DNA of 57,579 nucleotides from an uncultured Azospirillum sp. Its GTDB lineage: Bacteria > Pseudomonadota > Alphaproteobacteria > RF32 > CAG-239. A program made the translations under genes and the position numbers. This document shows positions 44,550-53,832 of the stretch, one piece after another. Position 1 is the first letter of the stretch, and each line of letters starts with the position of its first letter. The stretch lies in NCBI GenBank assembly GCA_902489795.1, contig CABUBU010000008.1:1-57579 (forward strand), given 5' to 3'. Below the pieces are notes generated by a model. It was not told the DNA's origin. It saw only the letters and a program-made list of their open reading frames with translations, and ran no database searches.

Positions 44550-45647
44550 TTACTTCTCAGCCGCTTTCAAAGCTCGACTGAGCAGCTGCGGATTGGCCGC
44601 TATCAAAGCCTGCGCTTCTTCGTTCAAAGCCTCATTCGGTTCATACTTGAAGATGCGTTCCCACATCGTTGCTTCTCCCCGAGAGAAGAAGTAAACGATT
44701 GCTTCGGGAGAAAGATTAAAACCGGCATTATGATATATGTCATACTGCCAAATGTTCATCATCTTTTGCGCGGCCAGACAAAGTCCGCCGGTTTGGCTCA
44801 AAAACAGCCCCCACTCTCTTTGGCTGTTGCAGCCGGCGCTGTTACGCACCATCTGCCGTTGAGAAAAACGCTCCAATGCTTTCTGTGTCAGCCCGGCAAT
44901 ATTTCGGCGAAAAGCTTTTGAATGTTCGCTTTCCTTGTCCGAACCGTCCACCTTTCCCATCGCAAACACTTCGCTTATCAGACGGGCCGACAAACCGTAG
45001 CGTTCAACACAGAAAAGGAAAATATCACCAAACTGTGCCGACAGCAACATCTGCAGCATCGCTTCGGACGGTGTTTTCTTTTCCAGATACTCCTTTACAA
45101 GTACTGTTTCCCTTTTTACGATCAGTAAATTAAACTGCTCGTCGGTCAGGGTAACGCCGGCCTTGATAATCTCCTCTCTGATACACCAGTTATCGGTGTT
45201 TTCAGACCAAAGAAGACTTATCGCTTTCGCAGACATATGGTTTTTCACCAAGTCCACTCGTTCCTCTTTGCCGGCAAGTACCATTGATTTGAAATAACGG
45301 CACTGTAGCTTGTCGGAATAGTGCTCTATACCGTGCACAGCCATAAAATGCTTTTTCCACCGGAACGGCAGAAGCGCAATAAACGGCCCGTAAACCATCT
45401 GCATGAAATCCATATAAACGGGAAGATCCCAATTATACAGACTGTCCGCGGCCTTTTTCGGCGCCAGCAGGCAGTAAGGAATGAAAATCAGCGGATTGAA
45501 GAAAATGAACGTTATCGCCAGCAAGGCAATAATCATCACTAATCCTTTCGCCGTGTTTTCACACACATTGCCCAGCCAGACCAAAACAGCCCATGCTTTG
45601 TTTGCTACTACGGATTTAACACTCTCGTTGTTTTTTAAAGTTGCCAT
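44550..45647 (-). CDS. membrane protein of unknown function
   Basis: 365 residues. Two hydrophobic segments near residues 36-60 (TAKGLVMIIALLAITFIFF) anchor it; the remaining 300 residues are helical and rich in Leu, Glu and Lys, with ankyrin- or HEAT-like alternation (for example VKNHMSAKAISLLWSENTDN, NLLIVKRETVLVKEYLEKKT). Ankyrin-like repeats are possible but not clear. The ATG follows an AT-rich leader with no Shine-Dalgarno sequence. No functional clue from neighbours. Confidence 0.7.
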   Translation of the reverse strand: MATLKNNESVKSVVANKAWAVLVWLGNVCENTAKGLVMIIALLAITFIFFNPLIFIPYCLLAPKKAADSLYNWDLPVYMDFMQMVYGPFIALLPFRWKKHFMAVHGIEHYSDKLQCRYFKSMVLAGKEERVDLVKNHMSAKAISLLWSENTDNWCIREEIIKAGVTLTDEQFNLLIVKRETVLVKEYLEKKTPSEAMLQMLLSAQFGDIFLFCVERYGLSARLISEVFAMGKVDGSDKESEHSKAFRRNIAGLTQKALERFSQRQMVRNSAGCNSQREWGLFLSQTGGLCLAAQKMMNIWQYDIYHNAGFNLSPEAIVYFFSRGEATMWERIFKYEPNEALNEEAQALIAANPQLLSRALKAAEK

Positions 45648-45984
45648 AAGTTATAAATTTTTTAATGGCGCCCAAGTCTCCGATTGGGTTAAAATTATTA
45701 AGCTTTCCGAGAGACGATGCCAAAGCATCCGGAAAACTGCCTATTTTCAGAATTACTTCAAATTCGGCCGTAATTTTATCAATCGTCGCTTTGAGCAGAA
45801 CTCAAAAACAACAATCAAAAATAAACCTAATAATGAACATACACTTAAATAAACATTTAAATGTTATCACTTTGTATAATTTTTGTCAAACAAATTTGCC
45901 GGCGCCCAAAGAAGGCCCCGCCTTATCAAAGGCGGAGAAGCCATGTCTTTCCGTCGCAGGTTTACGGCTTTCTGTAAAAAACAT
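45648..45984. other. intergenic stretch
   Basis: Between the membrane protein start and the ftsY terminator. Contains a small hairpin CCGCCTT / AAGGCGG (45918-45935). Open frames are not gene-like. Nothing else seen. Confidence 0.5.
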
Positions 45985-46020
45985 AAAAAAAGATACCGCC
46001 CGACCCAGCCGAGGCGGTAT
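45985..46020 (-). terminator. terminator of ftsY
   Basis: ATACCGCC / GGCGGTAT arms (45993-46000, 46013-46020) with seven T following on the minus strand. Confidence 0.8.
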
Positions 46021-46062
46021 ACAAAAAAGCCGGAAAAACGCATCAGCTATCCGGCAACAAGC

Positions 46063-46977
46063 CTACAACCCGACCAGGTTACGCGCATAATCCGCCGCCC
46101 GGAACTCATCCAAATCGTCGATCCCTTCGCCGACGCCCACATAATAAATCGGAGTCGGATTTTCACCGGCAATCGCCGCCACCACGCCGCCTTTCGCCGT
46201 TCCGTCCAGCTTGGTAACCACCAGCCCGGAAACCGGCACGCATTGTTTGAAAACCTCGACCTGCGAAAGTGCGTTCTGCCCGGTAGTCGCGTCCAGCGTC
46301 AAAAGCGTTTCGTGCGGCGCATCGGGCACCACTTTTTGCATCACCCGCACAATCTTTCTCAACTCATCCATCAGGCCACTTTTGTTTTGCAGCCGGCCGG
46401 CCGTATCGACAAACACCACGTCGTCGCCTTTTGCAACCGCTTCCTTCAGGCCGTCAAAACAAAGACCGGCGCTGTCACAGCCGTTTTCACCGGCAAAAAC
46501 CCGCACTCCGGAACGCGTGCCCCACACCTTCAGCTGCTCAACCGCTGCCGCGCGAAAAGTATCGGCGGCAATCAAAGACACCTGCAGCCCCTGCGCTTTC
46601 AGTTTGGTCGCAAGCTTGCCGATGGTAGTGGTTTTTCCGGCGCCGTTTACCCCCGCCATCAAAATCACAAACGGTCTTTTGCCTTCCGCGACCGCAAACT
46701 TCCGCTCGCAGGGTCGCAGAAGCTTTTCCAGTTCCGCCGCCAGCTTTTCCCGGATTTCCTGCTCGGAAATTTCCTTATCCTGCCTCATTTTGGAAAATTC
46801 GCCCACAATCGCGGCAGCGGTTCTCACTCCCATGTCGGAAGCGATCAAAAGTTCCTCCAGCTCCTCCAGCGTTTCCGCGTCAAGCTTCCTTTTGGTAAAA
46901 ATGCCGCTGATGCCGCCGCCGATTTTCTGCGACGACTTTTTCAATCCCAGTCCCAGTTTTTCCAGCCAGTTAATCAT
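46063..46977 (-). CDS. ftsY: signal recognition particle receptor FtsY
   Basis: 304 residues of the SRP GTPase family; it docks ribosome-nascent-chain complexes at the membrane. The N domain is helical; the G domain has GVNGAGKTTTIGKLA (P-loop), AADTFRAAAVEQL, FVDTAGRLQNK and TKLDGTAKGG. The acidic A domain of E. coli FtsY is absent, as in many alphaproteobacteria; the amphipathic INWLEKLGLGLKK start is conserved. It overlaps the mtaB stop (46970-46977). Confidence 0.97.
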   Translation of the reverse strand: MINWLEKLGLGLKKSSQKIGGGISGIFTKRKLDAETLEELEELLIASDMGVRTAAAIVGEFSKMRQDKEISEQEIREKLAAELEKLLRPCERKFAVAEGKRPFVILMAGVNGAGKTTTIGKLATKLKAQGLQVSLIAADTFRAAAVEQLKVWGTRSGVRVFAGENGCDSAGLCFDGLKEAVAKGDDVVFVDTAGRLQNKSGLMDELRKIVRVMQKVVPDAPHETLLTLDATTGQNALSQVEVFKQCVPVSGLVVTKLDGTAKGGVVAAIAGENPTPIYYVGVGEGIDDLDEFRAADYARNLVGL

Positions 46978-48013
46978 CAACCGCTTCTCCTTTCTCACGC
47001 AGAATTTTCGCCCTTTTCCGCCGCACTTCGACCGGCACCTGCGGCATCAGCGCCGCCGGCGTTCCCGGCCGTTCGGAATAAGGGAACACGTGCAGCCTGC
47101 CGATTCCTGCTTCTTCGACCAAACGTACGGTATTCATAAACGCCTCCTCGCTTTCGGTCGGAAAACCGCAGATAAAATCGGCGCCGAAGGTTGCTTCCGG
47201 CCGCACCGCACGGATTTTGGCGCACAGCCCGATCACCTCCTCGCGGCTGTGGCGGCGGCGCATTCTCTTCAAAATCGTATTATCGCCCGACTGTACCGAA
47301 AGATGAAAATGAGGCCAAATGTTCCGATACTTCCCGACCAGCGCCACAAATTCGTCGTCCACCGCCGCCGGATCCAGCGATCCGAATTGCAACGACGGCA
47401 GCGACGGAAAGGCTTCTAAAATCTTTTTCACCAACCCCGAAAAAGACGGCTTGTACGAGCAGGCGTCAACACCGGTCAGGCAGATTTCCTCAAATCCTTT
47501 TTCCAGCAACACCCCGATCTGGCGCAACACCTCGTCTTCGGGCACCGAACGGTTGTTGCCGCGGGCAAACGGCACGATGCAATAGGTGCAGCGATGGTCG
47601 CAGCCCTGCTGAATCTGCACAAAGGCCCGCTGCCGTCCCTCAAAACCGGTAATCACGAAATCATCATATTTGTCATAGCTGAAAATGTCACCGACAACCG
47701 TTTTTTCAACAATTTCACCACGAATATATTTTTCCAGCTCCGCCTTTTCCCGGTTGCCAAGCACTAGGTCCACTTCCGGCATGCGGGCAAAAGATTTCGG
47801 ATTGATCTGCGCGGCACAGCCGGTAACCACGATTTTGGCGTCCGGATTTTCCCGCCGCAGCTTGCGCACCGTCTGTCGGCACTGACGTTCGGCCTCACGG
47901 GTTACCGCGCAGGTGTTGACAATTATCAGCCGTTCTATCCCGGCAAATTTTTCCTTTAGAATTTCAGACTCATAGCTGTTGATCCGGCAGCCGAGCGTCA
48001 CCACTTCAACCAT
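46970..48013 (-). CDS. mtaB: tRNA t6A37 methylthiotransferase MtaB
   Basis: 347 residues. MtaB converts t6A37 to ms2t6A37 using two Fe-S clusters. The N-terminal UPF0004 domain has Cys in TLGCRIN, VNTCAVT and VTGCAAQ; the radical-SAM CxxxCxxC is in DHRCTYCIVPFARGNN. The C-terminal TRAM-type domain of about 60-70 residues is missing: the gene ends at GEAVDD, where the stop overlaps ftsY. Most homologues continue, so this is shorter than usual. Whether it is functional I cannot say. The mtaB-ftsY order is common in alphaproteobacteria. Confidence 0.93.
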   Translation of the reverse strand: MVEVVTLGCRINSYESEILKEKFAGIERLIIVNTCAVTREAERQCRQTVRKLRRENPDAKIVVTGCAAQINPKSFARMPEVDLVLGNREKAELEKYIRGEIVEKTVVGDIFSYDKYDDFVITGFEGRQRAFVQIQQGCDHRCTYCIVPFARGNNRSVPEDEVLRQIGVLLEKGFEEICLTGVDACSYKPSFSGLVKKILEAFPSLPSLQFGSLDPAAVDDEFVALVGKYRNIWPHFHLSVQSGDNTILKRMRRRHSREEVIGLCAKIRAVRPEATFGADFICGFPTESEEAFMNTVRLVEEAGIGRLHVFPYSERPGTPAALMPQVPVEVRRKRAKILREKGEAVDD

Positions 48014-48180
48014 CTTGATTTTTCCTTAAATATTTGCTTGGAATATAAGAAAAAAAACGCCGCTTGGCAAGAGCAAAAAGGAATCTGCCGGCAAAACCCA
48101 CCGGTTTCGTTTCCCAAAACTCCGCCGCCGCTCCTGCTGTCATCAACCGGTTCCCAAACACAAAAAAAACCGCTGCCGCT

Positions 48181-48358
48181 CCGAACACCGCCGGCTGTTT
48201 CCGTTTTTTCACAAAAAAACGTAGCGTTGCCTAAATGCCATAGTTCAGCACCCAACCCACGCCAACGGCTTCAAACGACACCGATCGATGCCCAAGCATC
48301 CCAAACCACAACCGGTTCCCGGACACCGCCGGCTGTTTCCGTTTTCGCTTAAAAAAAC
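48181..48358. repeat. dispersed direct repeat in the nagB/mtaB spacer
   Basis: A 40-bp stretch at 48181-48220 (starting CCGAACACCGCCGGCTG) recurs at 48319-48358 with a few changes. AACCGGTTCCC also occurs twice (about 48145 and 48310). The spacer from 48014 to 48394 has no gene. Confidence 0.8.
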
Positions 48359-48380
48359 ACCTGCAGTCCCGTCTGACTGC
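48351..48380 (-). terminator. terminator of nagB
   Basis: GCAGTC / GACTGC arms (48375-48380 and 48363-48368) with a T run on the minus strand. Confidence 0.7.
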
Positions 48381-48394
48381 CACCGCCCCTCGCT

Positions 48395-49189
48395 TTACGG
48401 CATTTTCCGCTCTTCGATGTCTTTGAAATACTGCACGCTGTCGGATTTCAGTTCGCTCACCGCCGGCTCGTCACAGACGATGATCCCGTAGCGATGCATT
48501 TGCAGAATGCTGACCGGCCACATATGGTTGACTCCGCACTCGATCGCATGATGCAGCGCCCGCGCCTTCTTCGCCCCGGTGGCCATGATCATCACTTCTT
48601 CCGCATCCATAATCGTTCCCACGCCGACCGTCAGCGCCATCGTTGGGACTTGATTTTCATCATTATCAAAAAAGCGGGAGTTAGCCTTAATCGTATCACG
48701 GGTCAGCGTTTTTACGCGAGTGCGGGAAGCGAGCGAAGAAGCCGGTTCGTTAAAAGCAATATGCCCGTCCTCACCGACGCCGCCGATAAACAAATGAATT
48801 TTGCCGTATTTGCGTATTTTTTCCTCATACTCGGCACACTCTTTTCCAAAATCTCTGGTCATACCGTTCAACAGATTGATATTTTCCGGCCTGATGTCGA
48901 TATGTTTGAAAAAGTTCTCTTCCATAAAATAATGATAGCTCTGCGGATGTGCCGGCGGCAGACCGATATATTCGTCCATGTTGAAAGTTACCACGTTGGC
49001 AAACGAAAGGTTGCCCTCTTTCACCATCTCAATCAAAAGCCTATACATACCAAGCGGTGTTGAGCCAGTGGGCAGTCCGAGTACGAAAGGCTTTTCTCTG
49101 GTCGGACGAAATGCCTTGATTTTATAGGCCACATAGTTGGCCGCCCACAAAGAACAGTCGTCATAGTCTTTTTTAATAATTACTCTCAT
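48395..49189 (-). CDS. nagB: glucosamine-6-phosphate deaminase
   Basis: 264 residues. NagB converts glucosamine-6-phosphate to fructose-6-phosphate and ammonia. Conserved motifs: LGLPTGSTPLGMYR, TFNMDEYIGLP with the catalytic Asp, GGVGEDGHIAFNEPASS (His and Glu of the active site), and ALTVGVGTIMDAEEVMIMATG. Length standard. It overlaps the nagA stop (ATGA, 49186-49189), so is translated with it in a catabolic nagAB operon. No NagC-type regulator is nearby. Confidence 0.97.
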   Translation of the reverse strand: MRVIIKKDYDDCSLWAANYVAYKIKAFRPTREKPFVLGLPTGSTPLGMYRLLIEMVKEGNLSFANVVTFNMDEYIGLPPAHPQSYHYFMEENFFKHIDIRPENINLLNGMTRDFGKECAEYEEKIRKYGKIHLFIGGVGEDGHIAFNEPASSLASRTRVKTLTRDTIKANSRFFDNDENQVPTMALTVGVGTIMDAEEVMIMATGAKKARALHHAIECGVNHMWPVSILQMHRYGIIVCDEPAVSELKSDSVQYFKDIEERKMP

Positions 49190-50349
49190 GCTTTTTTCTC
49201 CCGTACAAATTTACCGCCGATCATGGCGTCAATCAGATTAAAGTTCTTGTCCATAATGTTTAAGTCCGCCGCATAACCGGGAACAATCATCCCCCTGCCG
49301 CTTTGCTTCATGATCCGCGCCGGATTGGCCGCCGCCATCCGCACCGCGTCTTCCGGCTGCACGCCATATTCGATCAGATTGCGAAACCCGTCAAGCATGG
49401 TAATGCCCGATCCGATGATCACGTCGTCGGCCTTGCGCTTAAAACATTTATCAAAGTAAAAATCGGCGTCCGCCGGCGGCGTTGCACGGGCATATTTCAG
49501 GGCATCGGTAACCAGCACCAGCTTGTCGGCCGTTTTGTTCTGCATCAGAAGCCTGATCAGGTTGGGATTGGTATGCACGCCGTCGCCTATGAATTCGCAG
49601 GAAATTTCCCGGTGGATCAGCCCGGCGCCGACCACGCCCGGTTCTCGGTGATGCAGCGGCCGCATGGCATTGAACATATGGGTCAGGTGCATAATGTTCA
49701 CCTGCATGCCCTCAATCATCTGCTCATAGGTGGCGTCGGTATGCCCGGCCTGCAAAATAATGCCCCGTTCAATGCAGTAAAGTGCCAGTTCCCGCATGTT
49801 TTTCAGTTCCGGCGCCACCGTCATATTGATGATTTTACCGTCCGCGGCCTTATAAATCCGTTCCATCAGAGGCAAATCGACCGGTGAAATTCCTTCGGCC
49901 GGCTGTCCGCCGATCCGCGCCGGCGACAAAAACGGTCCTTCGAGGTGGATTCCCAGAATCCGCGCGCCTTTTTCCCGCCCCATCGCTTTTAAAACGGCCC
50001 TGATCTTCATCATCAGTTCCGCTTCCGGCGTGGCGCTGATGGTCGGGATAAAAGAAGCAACGCCGAAACCGGACAAAAACTCCGACAATCCGAGGATTGA
50101 TTCCGCCGTCATATCATCAGTACTGAAACCGCCGCTGCCATGAATGTGTGTATCAATAAAACCCGGAACAATATTTGCTCCGAGCATATCGATAACCCTC
50201 ACCTTGGATGAAAACTGTTTTTGCCGAAAGCGGTTCTCGTTATAAACATCGGCGATTTTGCCGTCTTTGACATAAACCGCACAATTTTTCATCACCGAAA
50301 AACCAGTATACACAGTTGCGTTATGCAGACATACGGCGTTACTGTCCAT
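49186..50349 (-). CDS. nagA: N-acetylglucosamine-6-phosphate deacetylase
   Basis: 387 residues. NagA deacetylates GlcNAc-6-P to feed NagB, supporting use of amino sugars or recycling of peptidoglycan. Amidohydrolase motifs: PGFIDTHIHGSGGF (metal His), LGIHLEGPFLSP (metal Glu), QAGHTDATYEQ and LTHMFNAMRPLHHREPG (His ligands), LVTDALKYARAT with the catalytic Asp. The ATG at 50349 has GGGAG upstream. First gene of the nagAB pair. Confidence 0.96.
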   Translation of the reverse strand: MDSNAVCLHNATVYTGFSVMKNCAVYVKDGKIADVYNENRFRQKQFSSKVRVIDMLGANIVPGFIDTHIHGSGGFSTDDMTAESILGLSEFLSGFGVASFIPTISATPEAELMMKIRAVLKAMGREKGARILGIHLEGPFLSPARIGGQPAEGISPVDLPLMERIYKAADGKIINMTVAPELKNMRELALYCIERGIILQAGHTDATYEQMIEGMQVNIMHLTHMFNAMRPLHHREPGVVGAGLIHREISCEFIGDGVHTNPNLIRLLMQNKTADKLVLVTDALKYARATPPADADFYFDKCFKRKADDVIIGSGITMLDGFRNLIEYGVQPEDAVRMAAANPARIMKQSGRGMIVPGYAADLNIMDKNFNLIDAMIGGKFVREKKA

Positions 50350-50431
50350 GAACAAACACTCCCCAAAATATACTTTCGATTATGACCTGTCACCGGCATT
50401 TTGTAAAGAGTTATTGTCGGCATAAAAAATT

Positions 50432-50464
50432 AAAAGAGCCATCCTTACGGCGGACAGCTCTTTT
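50432..50464. terminator. terminator
   Basis: AAAAGAGC / GCTCTTTT stem with an inner TCC/GGA. It ends the gene at 50480-51088 on the minus strand. Confidence 0.85.
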
Positions 50465-50479
50465 TTGTAATCTTGCTCA

Positions 50480-51088
50480 TCAAAATCGTCGTGACATCGG
50501 TAACTCAGCCAACACGACTTCACCCTTTTCGGTACAAGTATACCATTTACGCCCCAAATATTGGAATGTATCACCGAGTTTGACTTTTTCAAAAGTAACT
50601 TCATCACTATTATAAGTAGCCTCATTGCGGAAAACGGTTACGTCTTGTATCAAAACATCTCCATTGAAAGATGCCCAGGCACAATTCACTATTTTTCCTT
50701 CTTCATCTTTAACCAAACAAAAATCAAATCCAATACTCGGAAAGAGCTGCCTGACACTTACAACCGAGAAAAGATTAACTATCTTGGTTATTCGACAATC
50801 TTTCGTTATGCGGCTTGGCTTGTAATGCATAATGTCACCGCGATAAAAGAACATTTTTCCTTGAGGAATAATTTTGTAGTTTTCTAATGAAGAAATCGAA
50901 ACAACTTCTCCGAGTTGACAGTTTAGATAACTTTTTCCGGTTTGAATATTTTTATAAACCCACACCAATTTATCACTTGGCGATAAGGCCAAGAAAACGT
51001 TACCTTTTTTTCACTCACAATTCTTCTGCCTAACTCAGACTTGAAAAACTCAAATACTGCCGACTTTGATGCCAATAAATCTAACATA
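50480..51088 (-). CDS. hypothetical beta-rich protein
   Basis: About 202 residues from an ATG at 51088 (MLDLLASKSAVFEF); I read no stop between it and the body of the protein, although an inner TTG at 50992 is also possible and the count of an eight-base T run near 51005-51012 decides this. No signal or membrane segment. Three similar beta-type segments (KSYLNCQLGEVVSISS, CWASFNGDVLIQD, KLGDTFQYLGRKWYTC) suggest small-barrel repeats. No family recognised. AT-rich leader without Shine-Dalgarno. Confidence 0.6.
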
Positions 51089-51133
51089 AGATAATAATAA
51101 AAATTAATTCATAAAATAAGTTTCTTTTCACAA

Positions 51134-51169
51134 AAAAAGAGCTGCCCGCATTAACAGGCGGCTCTTTTT
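51134..51169. terminator. bidirectional terminator
   Basis: 13-bp stem AAAAAGAGCTGCC / GGCGGCTCTTTTT with one wobble pair. It sits after the small membrane protein gene at 51183. Confidence 0.9.
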
Positions 51170-51182
51170 CATTTTTCAGTCA

Positions 51183-51470
51183 TCAAATAAAGCGCCACTT
51201 GGTAACTTTACTGATAACGTGACAGGCAAACGCAATGGTTAATGCGCTTGCCATAATATACAGTGCCCATTTGGCAGCAACCTCCACATTTCCGTACCAC
51301 GGGCACAGAAAGAAGACTACTATTGCCGGAATCACAAACATGTTCAACAATTTTCCGATAAAGCGGAAAATATACTCCAGCACCGGCTTTTGGTTCTTTG
51401 CAGCCGAAAAAAACACACATGCGAGCAGAAAATAAACGCTTCCGCTTACGTACAATATTAAATAGTCCAT
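51183..51470 (-). CDS. small three-helix membrane protein
   Basis: 95 residues with three hydrophobic segments (about 4-23, 35-55, 64-83). No family recognised. The start is the ATG at 51470 (MDYLILYV); an in-frame TTG lies two codons upstream. AT-rich leader without Shine-Dalgarno sequence. Base composition is that of the AT-rich island. Confidence 0.65.
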   Translation of the reverse strand: MDYLILYVSGSVYFLLACVFFSAAKNQKPVLEYIFRFIGKLLNMFVIPAIVVFFLCPWYGNVEVAAKWALYIMASALTIAFACHVISKVTKWRFI

Positions 51471-51732
51471 ATACAATAATTTTTAATTACCTTTTAAATA
51501 TACAAAAAAGGCTGTTTTTTGTCAAATAAAATTTGACCAGTATTGCAAAACAAATTCACTTCGTTTGGGACATATTAGAATTCTTCCATATATTCTCTTC
51601 TAAAACCAATTATTTCTTTCAAACATATTTTCATCATCAACACACTTTTTTCTTTATAAAATCACCTTTTGTTTTGGCAACTTTCTTTATAAACGGTTAC
51701 ACCGTACGCCCCCACGATCCCTGCCAACTATA
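51471..51732. other. intergenic, AT-rich
   Basis: Contains a GTCAAAT / ATTTGAC inverted repeat at about 51519-51536. No gene or RNA recognised. Confidence 0.4.
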
Positions 51733-52179
51733 TTAAAAACTTTTCTCTTCACATTCAGCCTTAATATTATGAATATATTTTCTTACGGCTTCCCTTATAT
51801 AATAAGTTGCTTCCGCTTCAGCGCTTTCACTATACATCGCGGCCACATGATTCTCGGCGGCAAAATCACTTGCCAGCATATTATCGTAAAAATAATCATA
51901 GACTGATTTGGTCAAATTTTTAAAATGCTCTTTAACTTGTTTATTATTTTTAACAAAAAAATTGTCAAAAAGTTTGTCTGCAACATCAATCATACATCTG
52001 GCACTGGCACGATGAGCCAGAATCAAAGCTTCCGCTGAAACAACATCGTAATTTCCTTTACAATCGTCAAGCTCCTTTTCCAAACGGGCGATAACCGTTG
52101 CATTCTCATTTTCACAGTGATTTTCATAAGCAAACGCTTGAAAGGAAAACAGACAACATAAAAGCAATATATTTCTCAT
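51733..52179 (-). CDS. secreted helical protein, candidate immunity to the GH108 effector
   Basis: 148 residues with a signal peptide of about 17 residues (AFA-Y). The mature protein is helical, with three Cys near the N-terminus (HCENENAT, LDDCKGNY, SARCMIDV) and one near the C-terminus (ECEEKSF). No family recognised. It starts 12 bp after the stop of the GH108-type gene. A periplasmic protein encoded directly after a peptidoglycan hydrolase is what one expects of an immunity protein; this is inference from position and export. Confidence 0.7.
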   Translation of the reverse strand: MRNILLLCCLFSFQAFAYENHCENENATVIARLEKELDDCKGNYDVVSAEALILAHRASARCMIDVADKLFDNFFVKNNKQVKEHFKNLTKSVYDYFYDNMLASDFAAENHVAAMYSESAEAEATYYIREAVRKYIHNIKAECEEKSF

Positions 52180-52190
52180 TTTATCCCCTG

Positions 52191-53340
52191 CTACATACCA
52201 TTATAATACATCCGATACTTTTTATTCAGGTAATACTCAAGTTTTGATTTGTACAATTTATCAAAATCTCTTTGATTACTGTAATGATTTGCCGCACGAT
52301 TATACCAACTTTTCAAGTTGTTTATATTTTGGGGCTTTGCAGCTACCATATTAAAATAACTGTTCATTCTTTTTTGAAGAAATAAATCATTAATTTTAAC
52401 AGCTTCATCATCTGATAAATTATTAATTCTTTCAGCTAAGCGGTCAGAAATAACCATATTGCGGGGAAGAGCAGCATCAAAATACTCATTGACAGTATCA
52501 GCCAACAACTGTCTCGTATTTGTTCCCTGACTGATTTCTCCGTCAAAAATACTTCGTGCTATCATCAGATTTTGCAGAGCTTTAATGTTATAAGCCTGAT
52601 AGAATCTTCATTCAATATTTGCCTTGCCTGTTCATGTGTCAAATCTCTGACATCTGCAGGAAAGCCAATTCCTTTTTTTAATAAACTCTTCCAATGGTTA
52701 TACTCATCCAAAGTAGCTTGAGTAACCGCAAAATTGTTAGGCCCCCACTGTCATTTGCTCTGTTACTGTACCTGCCCTCAATTTGATGCGTATTTTTTCT
52801 GCCGTCATCCCCCCCAATAAACATCATCAAACGTAATTTGTGATTTAACACCTGCGTCACTTATCATGTTGTTCACATTATTCTGAGCTAACCGGACAAT
52901 CAAAGCTGCCGGCGATGCGGATATAATTCCGTTGTTTCTCCGGCACTGCCTGCTGTCATAAAATCAGATATATCAAACGAGGGAGTAAAATCATTTCTGC
53001 TTTGCATCGGCGGTATCATCGCCTGCTTTTGAGCGGCATCTTGAATACTTGTATCCGGAACAGGGGTAAATTGTCTTTTTTTGATGTTATTTTCTATATT
53101 TGATCTGCCAAAACCGTAGTTATCGGCGGGTTTTCCCCAAAAGCTTGTGCCAAGCCGCGGACAATCTTTATCAAGCCCTTGCCGTTCATAGTTTTCGAAA
53201 AGTTCCTGCTCTCTTTTGTTTCTCGCTGTCTGATACAACAACTCGTCACGGAGGTTGAAACCGCTGTGATCAACACCGTAACCGTCCGTTTGATTGTCTT
53301 GATTGAAATATCCCGCTCGAGACTGATATCGCGGATACAT
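52191..53340 (-). pseudogene. effector-like gene A: shared N-terminus plus GH108-type hydrolase, three frameshifts
   Basis: Residues 1-100 (MYPRYQSRAGYFNQDNQTDG to NNIKKRQFTP) match gene B. Reading on across single-base shifts gives IEGRYSNRANDSGG, then FAVTQATLDEYNHWKSL, VRDLTHEQARQILNED and IARSIFDGEISQGTNTRQLL. These are the motifs of GH108/TtsA-type lysozymes (E-G-x-Y-x-N-x-x-x-D-x-GG, catalytic Glu first). Shifts lie near 52920-52960, 52740 (in a G5 run) and 52590-52610. There is no signal peptide. ATG 53340 has AAAGGGA upstream. It may be inactivated or subject to slippage. Confidence 0.75.
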
Positions 53341-53665
53341 ATCTATATATTTTTCCCTTTTGATTATCAATATACATATAATGTATCACATATTTACAAA
53401 AAATGCAATCATTATTTGTTTTGTTGAGGATAACAATTCTTAAAAAAGGATTTCCATCTCTTCTCTCGCCAACGAAAACTTCGTTTTCAGCAAACAAATA
53501 CCACATGTATCAAAATGAAAATTCACCGCATCTTCCGACACACAACCGACGATAAAATTCCACATATGCCCCAAAGTAAAATCAACGAAAATACCCTGCC
53601 GGCCTAACCGACAGTTTTCCGTATCCGGTTCACCCCAACCAGAAGTTCCGACATCACGCCTCACC
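53060..53665 (-). repeat. duplicated block, copy A (N-terminal codons plus 318-bp leader)
   Basis: 53348-53665 equals 55083-55400 except one base (53639 C, 55374 T). The adjacent coding part, to about 53060, matches copy B at about 85% of residues. Offset 1735 bp. Confidence 0.9.
53372..53386. promoter_or_regulatory. inverted repeat in the conserved leader
   Basis: ATACAT-ATA-ATGTAT, 32 bases upstream of the gene A ATG; the same dyad is at 55107-55121 before gene B. It could be an operator. The promoter itself is not clear. Confidence 0.5.
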
Positions 53666-53832
53666 CACTAAAGGTTCCGTATTCTTCCCCAAGCCGGCAA
53701 ATTCCCGTATTCCATCCAGATCCCGCCTCACCTCGGCCGGAGATCCCGCATTCCGGCACGCCTCGACTGCAATCCTCCGTCAAATCGGAATAATTTTGAA
53801 TATTACCGACCGCTGACAAAGACATTAAAATT

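Noticed and set aside
45993..46020. Riboswitch ahead of the membrane protein gene
   Set aside because: The hairpin is oriented as the ftsY terminator and no aptamer-like structure is seen in the rest of the spacer.
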